A stretch of DNA of 64,000 nucleotides from Variovorax paradoxus (GTDB lineage Bacteria; Pseudomonadota; Gammaproteobacteria; Burkholderiales; Burkholderiaceae_C), in assembly GCF_009498455.1 (NCBI RefSeq), contig NZ_CP045644.1, positions 2,139,001 to 2,203,000 of the forward strand. The letters run 5' to 3'. Below the pieces are notes generated by a model that was given only the letters and a program-made list of their open reading frames with translations, made no database searches and was not told where the DNA came from. Position 1 is the first letter of the stretch. Each line of letters starts with the position of its first letter. Positions 39,537 to 47,939 of this stretch are shown here, piece by piece. A program made the translations under genes and the position numbers.

Positions 39537-40496
39537 CTAAGCGCCGTCGCTGCCGGCTTCGTTGCGAATGCGCAGCGCCAGCTCGTACAGCGTATTGCGC
39601 GGCGCGCCGCTGATCTCTGCAGTCAGCTTCACGGCCGTCTTCACCGGAAGTTCTGCCAGCAGCAGGCGCAGCACGCGTTCGCCTTCCGCGCCGCCGTCGC
39701 CGCTCACCGCCACGGGGTGCAGCACCAGCGCGAACTCGCCGCGCGTGCGGTCGCGGTCGGCGCTGAACCAGTCGGGCAGTGCGCTGGCGGCCACGGTGGC
39801 GATCTCTTCGAACTGCTTGGTGAGCTCGCGGCCCACGGTGATGCGGCGTTCGCCCAGCACAGCCAGTGCGCGGGCCAGGGTTTCGATGCGGTGCGGCGCT
39901 TCGAGCAGCACCACGGCGCGCGGCTCCTGCGCGAGCGCCTGCACGGCGGTGTCGCGCTCGCCGGCCTTGGTCGGCAGGAAGCCCGCGAACACGAAGGCGC
40001 TGCTGTTGTGCGCGTTGCTCTCGCCGCCGTCGGCCACCAGCCCCGCCGCGCTCACGAGCGTGACGACGCTGCTGGCGCCCGGCAATGGCAGCACGCGGTG
40101 GCCGGCCGCGCGCACGGCGGCGGCCAGGCGCGCGCCGGGGTCGCTCACGCCGGGCGTGCCGGCGTCGCTCACGTAGGCGATGCGCTCGCCCTGCGCGAGC
40201 CGCGCGACCACGGCCTGCGCAGCCTCGGCCTCGTTGTGCTGGTGCACCGCGAGCAACCGTGCGCCGGGGCGATCGATGCCGTAGGCACGCAGCAGCGTCT
40301 GTGTGTGGCGCGTGTCCTCGCAGGCGATCACGTCCACCAGCTGCAGCACATGCAGTGCGCGCAGCGTGATGTCGGCCAGGTTGCCGATCGGCGTGGCGAC
40401 GACGTAGAGCGTGCCCTGCGGATAATGCTGCGCGCCCGCGGCGTCGTGCGCGGCCGGCAGGGCGGCGCCGAAGGAAGCAGGGGCGAGTGAAGCCAA
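39537..40496 (-). CDS. rsmI: 16S rRNA (cytidine1402-2'-O)-methyltransferase RsmI
   Basis: A 319-residue tetrapyrrole-methylase-fold enzyme. The N-terminal signature YVVATPIGNLADITLRAL, the CEDTRHTQTLLRAYGI motif, the SDAGTPGVSDPGARL motif, the PGASSVVTLVSAAGL motif, and the VLLEAPHRIETL motif are all diagnostic. It methylates C1402 of 16S rRNA in the P site with SAM. I start at TTG 40496, which has GGAG 8 bases upstream; no ATG is near and an upstream ATG at 40568 would overlap yraN. It is divergent from yraN. Confidence 0.93.
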   Translation of the reverse strand: MASLAPASFGAALPAAHDAAGAQHYPQGTLYVVATPIGNLADITLRALHVLQLVDVIACEDTRHTQTLLRAYGIDRPGARLLAVHQHNEAEAAQAVVARLAQGERIAYVSDAGTPGVSDPGARLAAAVRAAGHRVLPLPGASSVVTLVSAAGLVADGGESNAHNSSAFVFAGFLPTKAGERDTAVQALAQEPRAVVLLEAPHRIETLARALAVLGERRITVGRELTKQFEEIATVAASALPDWFSADRDRTRGEFALVLHPVAVSGDGGAEGERVLRLLLAELPVKTAVKLTAEISGAPRNTLYELALRIRNEAGSDGA

Positions 40497-40543
40497 GAGG
40501 TTTCTCCGTAGGGCAGCGAAAACAAAAAACAGGGCAGGGAGCC

Positions 40544-40915
40544 ATGACGACAAGCACCACGACGACAAAGCATCGCGGCGATGCGGCGGAAGACGCCGCG
40601 CTCGACCACCTGCGCCAGGCCGGCCTCGTGCCGGTCGCGCGCAATTATCGAACGCCGGGGCGCGGCGGCGGCGAGGTCGACCTGATCATGCGCGATCCGC
40701 GCGACGGCACGCTGGTGTTCGTCGAGGTGCGCCAGCGCAGCGCCGGCTCGCACGGCGGCGCGGGCGGCAGCATCACGGCGGGAAAGCAGCGGCGCATCGT
40801 GCTGGCCGCGCGGCATTACCTAGGCCGGTTGCGGTCGCTGCCGCCGTGCCGTTTCGACGTGGTGCTGATCGAGGAGAAAATCACCTGGCTCCCAGGTGCC
40901 TTCGACGCGGGCTGA
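40544..40915 (+). CDS. YraN family (UPF0102) nuclease-fold protein
   Basis: A 123-residue protein. It has GDAAEDAALDHLRQAGLVPV followed by the nuclease-like core ARNYRTPGRGGGEVDLIMRD and VFVEVRQRS, the Asp-ExK-like residues of a restriction-endonuclease fold. Its role is not defined, though it is widespread beside rsmI and diaA. GGGAG precedes the ATG at 40544. The C-terminal FDVVLIEE strand is intact. Confidence 0.9.
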   Translation: MTTSTTTTKHRGDAAEDAALDHLRQAGLVPVARNYRTPGRGGGEVDLIMRDPRDGTLVFVEVRQRSAGSHGGAGGSITAGKQRRIVLAARHYLGRLRSLPPCRFDVVLIEEKITWLPGAFDAG

Positions 40916-40989
40916 TTTGCTCGGAAGCCTGTGGAGCAAGCGGCCCATTCCGTGCCAGGGCACCCGTGGAACCGGCTTTGCCGGGCCAC

Positions 40990-41034
40990 CGGGTGCGCCC
41001 CCTTGAGGGGGGAGTCGAAGCGACACGAAGTGCG
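40990..41034. repeat. Dispersed palindromic element between yraN and diaA-like gene
   Basis: The palindrome CCCCCTTGAGGGGG (core, from 40998) is followed by a GAAGCGACACGAAGTG tail (from 41017). The same tail type (GCAGCGAAGTG) follows a similar palindrome at 44731-44794, so this is one repeat family. It occupies the 185-base gap before the next gene. Confidence 0.65.
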
Positions 41035-41100
41035 CGAAGATTCGGGGGTGGGCCATTTCAAAACGTCTTGTTTCACGACCCCCAGTTATCATCGCGCCCC

Positions 41101-41751
41101 ATGCTCGAGCAACGGATTCAGCAGCACTTCATTGACAGTGCCGACCTCAAATACCAGACCGGCCCGGTCCTCAGCAAACCCATCTCTCAAGCGATGCAGG
41201 CGCTGCTGGCCTGCGTGACCAGCGGCGGCAAGGTGCTGGCCTGCGGGGCCGGCGTGTCGGGCTTGCTGGCCGCGCAGTTCGCCGCCAATTTCGTGGGCCG
41301 CTTCGAACGCGAGCGGCCCGAGCTGGGCGCCATCGCGCTGCCCGGCGACACCACCGACCCGGCCGCCGACAGCCCGCAGGCCGCCGATGCCGACCGCTTC
41401 GCGCGCCAGGTGCGCGCGCTGGGCCAGGCCGGCGACGTGCTGCTGGTGCTCAGCGCCAGCGGGCATTCGTCCGCGGTACTGGCCGCCGTGCTGTCCGCGC
41501 ATGAGCGCGACATGACGGTGGTGGCGCTGCTGGGCAACGCCGCGACCGGCCTGGCGGCAGCCGCGCCAGGTGCCGCAGCCACGGGCGGCACCGGCGGCAC
41601 CATCGGCCGCGCGCTGCGCGAGACCGACGTCCAGATCAGCGTGCCGCACGAGCGTGCGGCGCGCATTCACGAAATCCACCTGCTCGCGCTGCATTGCCTG
41701 TGCGACGGCGTGGATGCCCAGTTACTCGGAGAACAGGAAGTTTCCTCATGA
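41101..41751 (+). CDS. SIS-domain protein, DiaA/GmhA-like
   Basis: A 216-residue sugar isomerase fold. The sugar-phosphate-binding GGKVLACGAGVSGLLAAQFA region and VLLVLSASGHSSAVLAAV, and the C-terminal HEIHLLALHCLCDGVD motif are typical of DiaA and GmhA. In this location (after yraN, before a DolP-like gene) the E. coli equivalent is DiaA, which promotes DnaA assembly at oriC. A phosphoheptose isomerase role cannot be excluded. Its stop overlaps the next ATG (ATGA). Confidence 0.88.
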   Translation: MLEQRIQQHFIDSADLKYQTGPVLSKPISQAMQALLACVTSGGKVLACGAGVSGLLAAQFAANFVGRFERERPELGAIALPGDTTDPAADSPQAADADRFARQVRALGQAGDVLLVLSASGHSSAVLAAVLSAHERDMTVVALLGNAATGLAAAAPGAAATGGTGGTIGRALRETDVQISVPHERAARIHEIHLLALHCLCDGVDAQLLGEQEVSS

Positions 41752-42542
41752 CCATGACGACCCTGACCAAGGCCTCGACCCAACGTTTCGCTCTGGCGCT
41801 CACCCTCGGCGCCGCTCTGGTGGCCGGCCTGTCCGCCTGCGTGCCGCTCGTCGTGGGCGGCGCGGCGATGGTGGGCGTGGGCATGGTGGCGACCGACCGC
41901 CGCAGCTCGGGCGCCCAGCTCGACGACCAGGGCATCGAGTTGCGTGCCGCGGCCCGCGTGCGCGACATCGCCAACGACAACATGTACGTGAGCGTCACCA
42001 GCTTCAACCGCCAGGTGCTGCTGACCGGCGCCGTCGGCAACGACGCCGACCGCCGCCGCGTCGAGGACGAGGTGAGCCGCGTCGTCAACGTGCGCTCGGT
42101 GGTCAACGAACTCTCCATCGGCGCCCCGAGCACCTTCCAGGACCGCTCGAACGACCTGTACATCACCGGCAAGGTGAAGGCCTCACTGCTCGACGCCAAG
42201 GACATCTTCGCCAACTCCTTCAAGGTCGTGACCGAGCGCAGCACGGTCTACCTGATGGGCATCGCCACCCGCCGCGAGACCGACCGTGCCACCGAGATCA
42301 CGCGCGGCGTGACCGGTGTGGCGAAGGTCGTGCGCGTGGTCGAGGTGGTGAGCGAGGCCGACCTCGCGGCGAGCCAGGCGGCCAACCAGTCCGCTGCGCA
42401 GCGCGGCGGCACGGGCCCCGCACCGGTCAGCAACGCAACGCCGTCGGCACCGGCTGCGTCCTCGGGTTCGCGCGTGCCGCTGCCGCCGATGGAGCCGCTG
42501 CCCGCGCCGGCGGGCGGTGCGACCACCGCGCCGGTCCGCTGA
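41748..42542 (+). CDS. BON-domain lipoprotein, DolP/YraP-like
   Basis: A 264-residue lipoprotein. The signal ends in the lipobox LSAC (VAGLSACVPLVVGG). Two BON domains follow (about residues 45-120 and 125-205, with VSVTSFNRQVLLTGAVGNDA and KASLLDAKDIFANSFKVVTERSTVYLMG). The Pro/Ala-rich C-terminal ~60 residues are extra compared with E. coli DolP (191). DolP supports outer membrane integrity and BamA folding. It is coupled to the DiaA-like gene and followed by a strong terminator. Confidence 0.92.
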   Translation: MTMTTLTKASTQRFALALTLGAALVAGLSACVPLVVGGAAMVGVGMVATDRRSSGAQLDDQGIELRAAARVRDIANDNMYVSVTSFNRQVLLTGAVGNDADRRRVEDEVSRVVNVRSVVNELSIGAPSTFQDRSNDLYITGKVKASLLDAKDIFANSFKVVTERSTVYLMGIATRRETDRATEITRGVTGVAKVVRVVEVVSEADLAASQAANQSAAQRGGTGPAPVSNATPSAPAASSGSRVPLPPMEPLPAPAGGATTAPVR

Positions 42543-42546
42543 AATA

Positions 42547-42573
42547 CAAAAGCCCGCTTCCGCGGGCTTTTTT
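42547..42573 (+). terminator. Rho-independent terminator after the BON-lipoprotein gene
   Basis: The stem GCCCGC/GCGGGC (42552-42567) with a TTCC loop is followed by six T residues (42568-42573). The A run to its left may let it act on the converging leftward gene. Confidence 0.9.
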
Positions 42574-43481
42574 CATTTGAGTCGAATGATGAGACTCGAG
42601 GTGTCCCAGCGCCTGCCGCCGGCCTGCTGCACGTCGGCATAGAACTGGTCGACCAGGGCCGTCACCGGCACGCGCGCGCCGTTGCGCTTGGCTTCGTCGA
42701 GCACCAGGCCCAGGTCCTTGCGCATCCAGTCGACGGCAAAGCCGTAGTCGAACTTGCCGGCGATCATGGTCTTGCCGCGGTTGTCCATCTGCCAGCTCTG
42801 GGCCGCGCCCTTGCCGATGACGCCGAGCACGGCCTCCATGTCGAGGCCGGCGCGCTGGCCGAAGGCGATGGCTTCCGACAGGCCCTGCACCAGCCCCGCG
42901 ATCGCGATCTGGTTGACCATCTTCGCGAGCTGGCCCGCGCCGCTCTCGCCCAGCAGCGTGACCGCGCGCGAGAAGGCCATCGCCACCGGCTTGATGCGTT
43001 CGAACACGGCCGCGTCGCCGCCGCACATCACGGTGAGCGCGCCGTTCTGCGCGCCCGCCTGGCCGCCCGACACGGGCGCGTCGATGAAGTGCAGGCCGCG
43101 CGCCAGCGCCGCCTTCGACAGCTCGCGCGCCACGTCGGCCGAGGCTGTGGTGTGGTCGACGAGCACGGCGCCGGGCTTCATGCCGGCCAAGGCGCCGTCG
43201 TCGCCGAGCACCACCGAGCGCAGGTCGTCGTCGTTGCCGACGCAGCAGAACACGATGTCCGCGCCGGCTGCCGCTTCGCGCGGGGTGGGGGCGTGGCGGC
43301 CGGGCGCGCCGAACTCGGCGACCCAGGCCTGCGACTTGGTGGGCGTGCGGTTGTAGACCGTGACCGTGTGGCCGGCCTTGGCCAGGTGCCCGGCCATGGG
43401 CCCGCCCATGACGCCGAGGCCGAGGAAGGCCACCGTCTGGGCGGGAACGGATTCGTAGGTGCGGGGGTTGATGCTGCTCAT
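42573..43481 (-). CDS. NAD(P)-dependent beta-hydroxyacid dehydrogenase (GarR/3-HIBADH type)
   Basis: A 302-residue enzyme. The N-terminal dinucleotide motif is VAFLGLGVMGGPMAGHLAKA, the substrate motif is DAPVSGGQAGAQNGALTVM, the catalytic Lys is in GAGQLAKMVNQIAIAG, and the C-terminal part has the FDYGFAVDWMRKDLGLVLDEA helix. Likely substrates are 2-hydroxy-3-oxopropionate or 3-hydroxyisobutyrate; sequence alone does not decide. Its end lies next to the T tract of the previous gene's terminator. Confidence 0.88.
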   Translation of the reverse strand: MSSINPRTYESVPAQTVAFLGLGVMGGPMAGHLAKAGHTVTVYNRTPTKSQAWVAEFGAPGRHAPTPREAAAGADIVFCCVGNDDDLRSVVLGDDGALAGMKPGAVLVDHTTASADVARELSKAALARGLHFIDAPVSGGQAGAQNGALTVMCGGDAAVFERIKPVAMAFSRAVTLLGESGAGQLAKMVNQIAIAGLVQGLSEAIAFGQRAGLDMEAVLGVIGKGAAQSWQMDNRGKTMIAGKFDYGFAVDWMRKDLGLVLDEAKRNGARVPVTALVDQFYADVQQAGGRRWDTSSLIIRLK

Positions 43482-43510
43482 GGCCGACAGCTTAAAGCCA
43501 AAGAAAGAAA

Positions 43511-43536
43511 GCCGGCGCGCCCCGCGGTGCGCCGGC
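43511..43536 (-). terminator. Probable terminator after pilU
   Basis: GCCGGCGC and GCGCCGGC pair around a GC-rich 10-base loop. Read on the minus strand, the hairpin is followed by a T-rich tail (TTTCTTTCTTT) that starts the gap toward the dehydrogenase gene. It is close to the pilU stop at 43545. Confidence 0.75.
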
Positions 43537-43544
43537 GGGCGGCT

Positions 43545-44681
43545 TCAGACGATCGCGAAGTGCTCGGTGCCGGCTGCCAGGTCGGTGCTGCGCGCGCGCT
43601 GGCTGTTCAGCTTGATCTGCAGGCGCAGGTCGTTGGCCGAATCGGCGTTGCGGATCGCTTCTTCGAAATTGATGGCGTTGCCCTCGAACAGATCGAACAG
43701 CGCCTGGTCGAAGGTCTGCATGCCCAGGTTGCGGCTCTTCTTCATGATTTCCTTGATCTCGCCCACCTCGCCCTTGAAGATCAGGTCGGAGATCAGCGGC
43801 GTGTTCAGCAGGATCTCGACCGCCGCCACGCGGCCCTGGCCGTCTTCGGTGGGCACCAGCCGTTGCGACACCAGCGAGCGCAGGTTCAGCGACAGGTCCA
43901 TCAGCAGTTGCGCGCGGCGCTCTTCGGGGAAGAAGTTGATGATGCGGTCGAGCGCCTGGTTGGCGCTGTTGGCGTGCAGCGTGGCCATGCACAGGTGGCC
44001 GGTTTCGGCAAAGGCCACGGCGTGCTCCATGGTCTCGCGGTCGCGGATTTCGCCCATCAGGATCACGTCGGGTGCCTGGCGCAGCGTGTTCTTCAGTGCG
44101 GCTTCCCAGCTGTCGGTGTCGATGCCCACTTCGCGCTGCGTCACCACGCAGTTCTTGTGCGGGTGCACGAACTCGACCGGGTCTTCCACCGTGACGATGT
44201 GGCCGTAGGAGTTTTCGTTGCGCCAATCGACCATCGCGGCCAGCGTGGTCGACTTGCCCGAGCCCGTGGCACCCACCAGGATGGTGAGGCCGCGCTTGGT
44301 CATCGCCACGTCCTTGAGAACCTGCGGCATGCCCAGCCCGTCGATGGTCGGCAGCTTGGCGGGAATGGTCCGCAGCACCATACCGACCTTGCCCTGCTGC
44401 ACGAACGCGTTCACGCGGAAGCGGCCGATGCCGGTCGGCGAGATCGCGAAGTTGCACTCCTTGGTGCGCTCGAACTCGGCCGTCTGGCGGTCGTTCATGA
44501 TCGAGCGCGTGAGCGCCAGCGTGTGCTGCGCGCCCAGCGCCTGCTGCGACACCTTGGTGACCTTGCCGTCGACCTTGATGGCCGGCGGGAAGTCGGCGGT
44601 GATGAACAGGTCGCTGCCGTTGCGGCTCACCATGAGCTTGAGCAGGTCGTTGATGAACTGGCTGGCTTGATCGCGTTCCAT
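43545..44681 (-). CDS. pilU: Type IV pilus retraction ATPase, PilU
   Basis: A 378-residue secretion-type ATPase. The P-loop is LVGATGSGKSTTLAAM, the Walker B and Asp box is ILMGEIRDRETMEHAV, and the His box is TLHANSANQALDRI. The C-terminal region is longer than in PilT and matches PilU, the accessory retraction ATPase that works with PilT under load. The C-terminal QIKLNSQRARSTDLAAG is also PilU-like. It is downstream of pilT on the same strand, separated by 134 bases with a repeat. Confidence 0.92.
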   Translation of the reverse strand: MERDQASQFINDLLKLMVSRNGSDLFITADFPPAIKVDGKVTKVSQQALGAQHTLALTRSIMNDRQTAEFERTKECNFAISPTGIGRFRVNAFVQQGKVGMVLRTIPAKLPTIDGLGMPQVLKDVAMTKRGLTILVGATGSGKSTTLAAMVDWRNENSYGHIVTVEDPVEFVHPHKNCVVTQREVGIDTDSWEAALKNTLRQAPDVILMGEIRDRETMEHAVAFAETGHLCMATLHANSANQALDRIINFFPEERRAQLLMDLSLNLRSLVSQRLVPTEDGQGRVAAVEILLNTPLISDLIFKGEVGEIKEIMKKSRNLGMQTFDQALFDLFEGNAINFEEAIRNADSANDLRLQIKLNSQRARSTDLAAGTEHFAIV

Positions 44682-44730
44682 GAGAGCGCTCCTTGATGTC
44701 TAGATTGAATCTGCCGGCGGCCGACCGCCG

Positions 44731-44794
44731 GGCCGCCCCAAGGCGGCCGCGCCTCCCCCATGGGGGGTGGAGTTACACGCAGCGCAGCGAAGTG
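44731..44794. repeat. Two palindromes between pilT and pilU
   Basis: GGCCGCCCCAAGGCGGCC (44731-44748) and CCTCCCCCATGGGGGGTGG (44752-44770) lie in tandem, followed by an AGCGCAGCGAAGTG tail (from 44781). The second palindrome plus tail is the same repeat type as 40990-41034. It could lower or process read-through from pilT into pilU. Confidence 0.7.
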
Positions 44795-44815
44795 AAAAGC
44801 CGGGGGGCCTCATGA

Positions 44816-45859
44816 CTAGCCGGGGAAATTCTCGGGAATCTTGGCTTTACCGCGCGCTTCGGCGGCAGAGATCGTATTGCGGCGCACCAGCTCTGTCAGG
44901 TTCTGGTCGAGCGTCTGCATGCCCGAGCCCTGGCCGGTCTGGATGGTGGAGTACATCTGCGCGACCTTGGCCTCGCGGATCAGGTTGCGGATGGCCGGCG
45001 TGCCCAGCATGATCTCGTGCGCCGCCACGCGGCCCTGGCCGTCCTTGGTCTTGCACAGCGTCTGCGAGATCACGGCCTGGAGAGACTCCGACAGCATCGC
45101 GCGGATCATTTCTTTTTCTTCGCCCGGGAACACGTCGATGATCCGGTCGATGGTCTTGGCGGCCGACGAGGTGTGCAGCGTGCCGAACACCAGGTGGCCG
45201 GTTTCGGCGGCGGTCATCGCGAGGCGGATGGTTTCGAGGTCGCGCAGCTCGCCCACCAGAATGGCGTCCGGGTCTTCGCGCAGGGCGGAGCGCAGCGCGT
45301 TCGAGAACGACAGCGTCATCGGCCCCACTTCGCGCTGGTTGATCAGGCACTTCTTCGACTCGTGCACGAACTCGATCGGGTCTTCCACCGTGAGGATGTG
45401 ACCGTACTCGTTTTCGTTGAGGTAGTTCACCATCGCGGCCAGCGTGGTCGACTTGCCCGAGCCCGTGGGGCCCGTCACCAGCACCAGCCCGCGCGGCTTG
45501 AGCGCGAGTTCGCCGAAAATCTTCGGGGCGTTGAGCTGCTCGAGCGTGAGGATCTTCGAAGGAATGGTCCGGAACACCGCAGCCGCGCCGCGCGCCTGGT
45601 TGAAGGCATTCACGCGAAAGCGCGCGAGGCCGTCGATCTCGAACGAGAAGTCGACCTCCAGGAACTCTTCGTAGTGCTTGCGGTGCGTGTCGCTCATGAT
45701 GTCGTACACCATGGCGTGCACCGCCTTGTGGTCCAGTGCATCGACGTTGATGCGGCGCACGTCGCCGTTCACGCGGATCATCGGCGGCAGGCCGGCCGAC
45801 AGGTGCAGGTCGGAGGCTTTGTTCTTGACGCTGAACGCCAGCAGTTGGGTGATGTCCAC
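44816..45859 (-). CDS. pilT: Type IV pilus retraction ATPase, PilT
   Basis: A 347-residue hexameric ATPase that depolymerises the pilus for twitching motility. N-terminal DITQLLAFSVKNKASDLHLS is typical, the P-loop is LVTGPTGSGKSTTLAAM, the Asp and His boxes are GELRDLETIRLAM and GTLHTSSAAKTIDRI, and the C-terminal AIRNLIREAKVAQMYS motif is PilT-specific. I start at the GTG at 45859 with GAGGAG upstream, 51 bases from the divergent YggS gene. Confidence 0.96.
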   Translation of the reverse strand: MDITQLLAFSVKNKASDLHLSAGLPPMIRVNGDVRRINVDALDHKAVHAMVYDIMSDTHRKHYEEFLEVDFSFEIDGLARFRVNAFNQARGAAAVFRTIPSKILTLEQLNAPKIFGELALKPRGLVLVTGPTGSGKSTTLAAMVNYLNENEYGHILTVEDPIEFVHESKKCLINQREVGPMTLSFSNALRSALREDPDAILVGELRDLETIRLAMTAAETGHLVFGTLHTSSAAKTIDRIIDVFPGEEKEMIRAMLSESLQAVISQTLCKTKDGQGRVAAHEIMLGTPAIRNLIREAKVAQMYSTIQTGQGSGMQTLDQNLTELVRRNTISAAEARGKAKIPENFPG

Positions 45860-45910
45860 GGGGCTCCTCGGGCAGGCTTTGGTGACGTTTTGATACGAAT
45901 TCGGAAGATT

Positions 45911-46612
45911 ATGACGATGATTGGCGACGACCTCCAGCAAGTAAGAGCCCGGATCGACCAGGCCTGTGCAGACGCCGGGCGCGACCCGTCGGCGGTGCGC
46001 CTGCTGGCGGTGTCCAAGACTTTCGGGCCGGAGGCGGTGCGCGAGGCGCACGCGGCCGGCCAGGCGGCGTTCGGCGAGAACTACGTGCAGGAGGGTCTGG
46101 ACAAGATCGCCGCGCTGGCCGATCTGCGCGCGGGGCTCGAATGGCACTGCATCGGCCCTCTGCAGAGCAACAAGACGCGGCCCGTGGCGGAGCAGTTCGA
46201 CTGGGTTCACAGCATCGATCGCCTGAAGATCGCCGAGCGCCTGTCGGCCCAGCGGCCGGCCCATCTGCCGCCGCTGCAGGTGTGCCTGCAGGTCAACGTG
46301 GACGGCGGCGCGAACAAGTCCGGCGTGCCACCGGAAGAGGCTTTGGCGCTCGCGCGGGCTGTGGCGGCCTTGCCACAGCTGCGGCTGCGCGGGCTCATGG
46401 CGATCCCCGAACCGGCGGCGGATTTCGCGGCACAGCGCGAACTGTGCCTGCGCGCGCATGCGGTGTTCGAATCGATCCGCGCCGCGGGCATCGCGTTGGA
46501 CACGCTGTCGCTGGGCATGAGCGGGGACCTCGAGGCGGCGGTCAGTGCCGGCAGCACGATGGTGCGGGTCGGTACGGCGATCTTCGGCGGGCGGGCGCGC
46601 AAGCCAGCCTAG
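45911..46612 (+). CDS. YggS-family PLP-binding protein (PLPHP)
   Basis: A 233-residue TIM-barrel protein of the alanine-racemase N-terminal type without racemase activity. The PLP Schiff-base lysine is Lys36 in RLLAVSKTFGP; other family motifs are FGENYVQEGLDK, WHCIGPLQSNKTRPV, and the C-terminal LSLGMSGDLEAAV (phosphate binding). It keeps PLP and amino acid pools balanced. Gene order pilT-yggS divergent is typical of proteobacteria. Confidence 0.93.
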   Translation: MTMIGDDLQQVRARIDQACADAGRDPSAVRLLAVSKTFGPEAVREAHAAGQAAFGENYVQEGLDKIAALADLRAGLEWHCIGPLQSNKTRPVAEQFDWVHSIDRLKIAERLSAQRPAHLPPLQVCLQVNVDGGANKSGVPPEEALALARAVAALPQLRLRGLMAIPEPAADFAAQRELCLRAHAVFESIRAAGIALDTLSLGMSGDLEAAVSAGSTMVRVGTAIFGGRARKPA

Positions 46613-46619
46613 GGTCTGT

Positions 46620-47111
46620 TCAAACCCCGAGCGGCAACCGCGCGCTGCTCTTCACCTCTTCCATCACCGCATACGTGCGCGTCTCGCGCACCCCGGGCAG
46701 TTGCCACAGCACGGTGCCGGCGAACTCGCGGTAGGCGGCCATGTCGGCCATGCGGGTCTTGAGGAGGTAGTCGAAGCCGCCGGCGACCATGTGGCATTCC
46801 ATGATCTCGTCGCGCACCTGCACGGCGGCCTTGAACTGGTCGAACACGTTGGCGGTGGTGCGGTCGAGCAGCACCTCGACGAACACGGTGAAGCCGCGCC
46901 CCAGCTTGTAGGGGTCGAGGCGGGCCTCGTAGCCCAGGATGAAGCCGTCGCGCGTGAGGCGCTGCACGCGCGCCAGCACGGCGGTGGGGGAGAGCGCAAC
47001 GGCCTCCGCCAGCTTGAGGTTGGTGATGCGGCCATCTTCCTGAAGGATCTTCAGCAGGCGCAGATCGATGCGGTCCAGATCAAGCATTCGAGAATTATCC
47101 GGCGCACACAT
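46620..47111 (-). CDS. Lrp/AsnC family transcriptional regulator
   Basis: A 163-residue regulator. The N-terminal winged helix begins LDRIDLRLLKILQEDGRITN and includes the recognition helix around LSPTAVLARVQRL; the C-terminal RAM domain (VFVEVLLDRTT, GGFDYLLKTR) binds amino acid effectors. An ATG at 47087 (MLDLD) is a plausible shorter start, as the first eight residues are not typical. It may act on amino acid genes nearby, such as gdhA or arginase, but no evidence shows this. Confidence 0.88.
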   Translation of the reverse strand: MCAPDNSRMLDLDRIDLRLLKILQEDGRITNLKLAEAVALSPTAVLARVQRLTRDGFILGYEARLDPYKLGRGFTVFVEVLLDRTTANVFDQFKAAVQVRDEIMECHMVAGGFDYLLKTRMADMAAYREFAGTVLWQLPGVRETRTYAVMEEVKSSARLPLGV

Positions 47112-47232
47112 CGATCCGCTGCGAGAAATTCGGCCTATTTGTTCAGGCCATAGGAGATAGAACCAAGGAAATGCCGTTCGACTACCCTTTTGTGGCGATT
47201 CAACCTACGGGAAGCCGTGGCTGCGCCGAAGT

Positions 47233-47688
47233 TCAGCGCAGCGTGGGCGCGCCGGGCGCGGCAGCCTGGCGGCCCGAGAGCTGGTCGACGAGCGCGCCGT
47301 AGGCCGGACCTTCGCGCAGCTTGGTGTAGGCGGCCTGGGCTTCGCGGTAGCCGGGGCGCGACATGTCAGCGCCGGCTTCGCCCGACTGCTGTGCGGCCAG
47401 GCCCGAGCGGATCCACAGTTGCGTGTCGGCGGCCACGGCGGCGCGGCTGTTGGCCGAGACCACGACGGGCTCCTGGCCCATGGTCTCGTTGTAGCCCTGC
47501 GTGGGCGCGGTCTTCAGCCACTGCTGGGCGTCGGCCGTCACGGCGGCGCGCGTCGTCGACGACGCGAAGGGCGCGGGACGCGGATCGCCTTCGGCGTAGT
47601 TGCCGGCAAAGCTCGGTGCCGCGGCGAGGCCGAGCAGGGCGGCGATGGCGGCGGTGTGCAGCAGGCGGGTGGTGGAAGACAGCGTCAT
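47233..47688 (-). CDS. DUF4148-like secreted protein with two internal repeats
   Basis: A 151-residue protein. It has a signal peptide (cleavage near SFAGN, about residue 28) and two related segments, TTRAAVTADAQQWLKTAP and SRAAVAADTQLWIRSGLA, each the R-(A)-V-x-A-(D/E) helix that defines DUF4148-like periplasmic proteins common in Burkholderiales. The C-terminal part is Pro/Ala/Gln-rich. Function unknown; many such genes are small, secreted and stress-linked in related species. Confidence 0.75.
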   Translation of the reverse strand: MTLSSTTRLLHTAAIAALLGLAAAPSFAGNYAEGDPRPAPFASSTTRAAVTADAQQWLKTAPTQGYNETMGQEPVVVSANSRAAVAADTQLWIRSGLAAQQSGEAGADMSRPGYREAQAAYTKLREGPAYGALVDQLSGRQAAAPGAPTLR

Positions 47689-47939
47689 GTTCGTTCACTC
47701 CTTGAGGGGGTTGCTTGGTTGGTGAGAACGACTGTACGAAGCGCATCCACGCGAGCGATAACGTCCGGATGACGGTTTTGTCATGTGCGTATCGATCTGC
47801 ATCGGGCCGCGTCTTGCGGCAGCGCAAGGGGCCTTCCAACTTCTCTTGCATAACCGCCATCGCGGCATGCATAAGCCATGGCGCGCGGCCCGCAGTCGGC
47901 ATATCGTTGCGCCCATCCATTCCAACCAAGGGATCTTTC

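Noticed and set aside
43089..44696. Open frame of 535 codons on the plus strand across the dehydrogenase start and pilU
   Set aside because: It spans two genes with strong motifs on the minus strand; the composition is typical of a shadow frame.
47715..47939. N-terminal extension of glutamate dehydrogenase
   Set aside because: The frame is open but the sequence is not family-like, and the ATG at 47940 starts a normal enzyme with a suitable upstream site.
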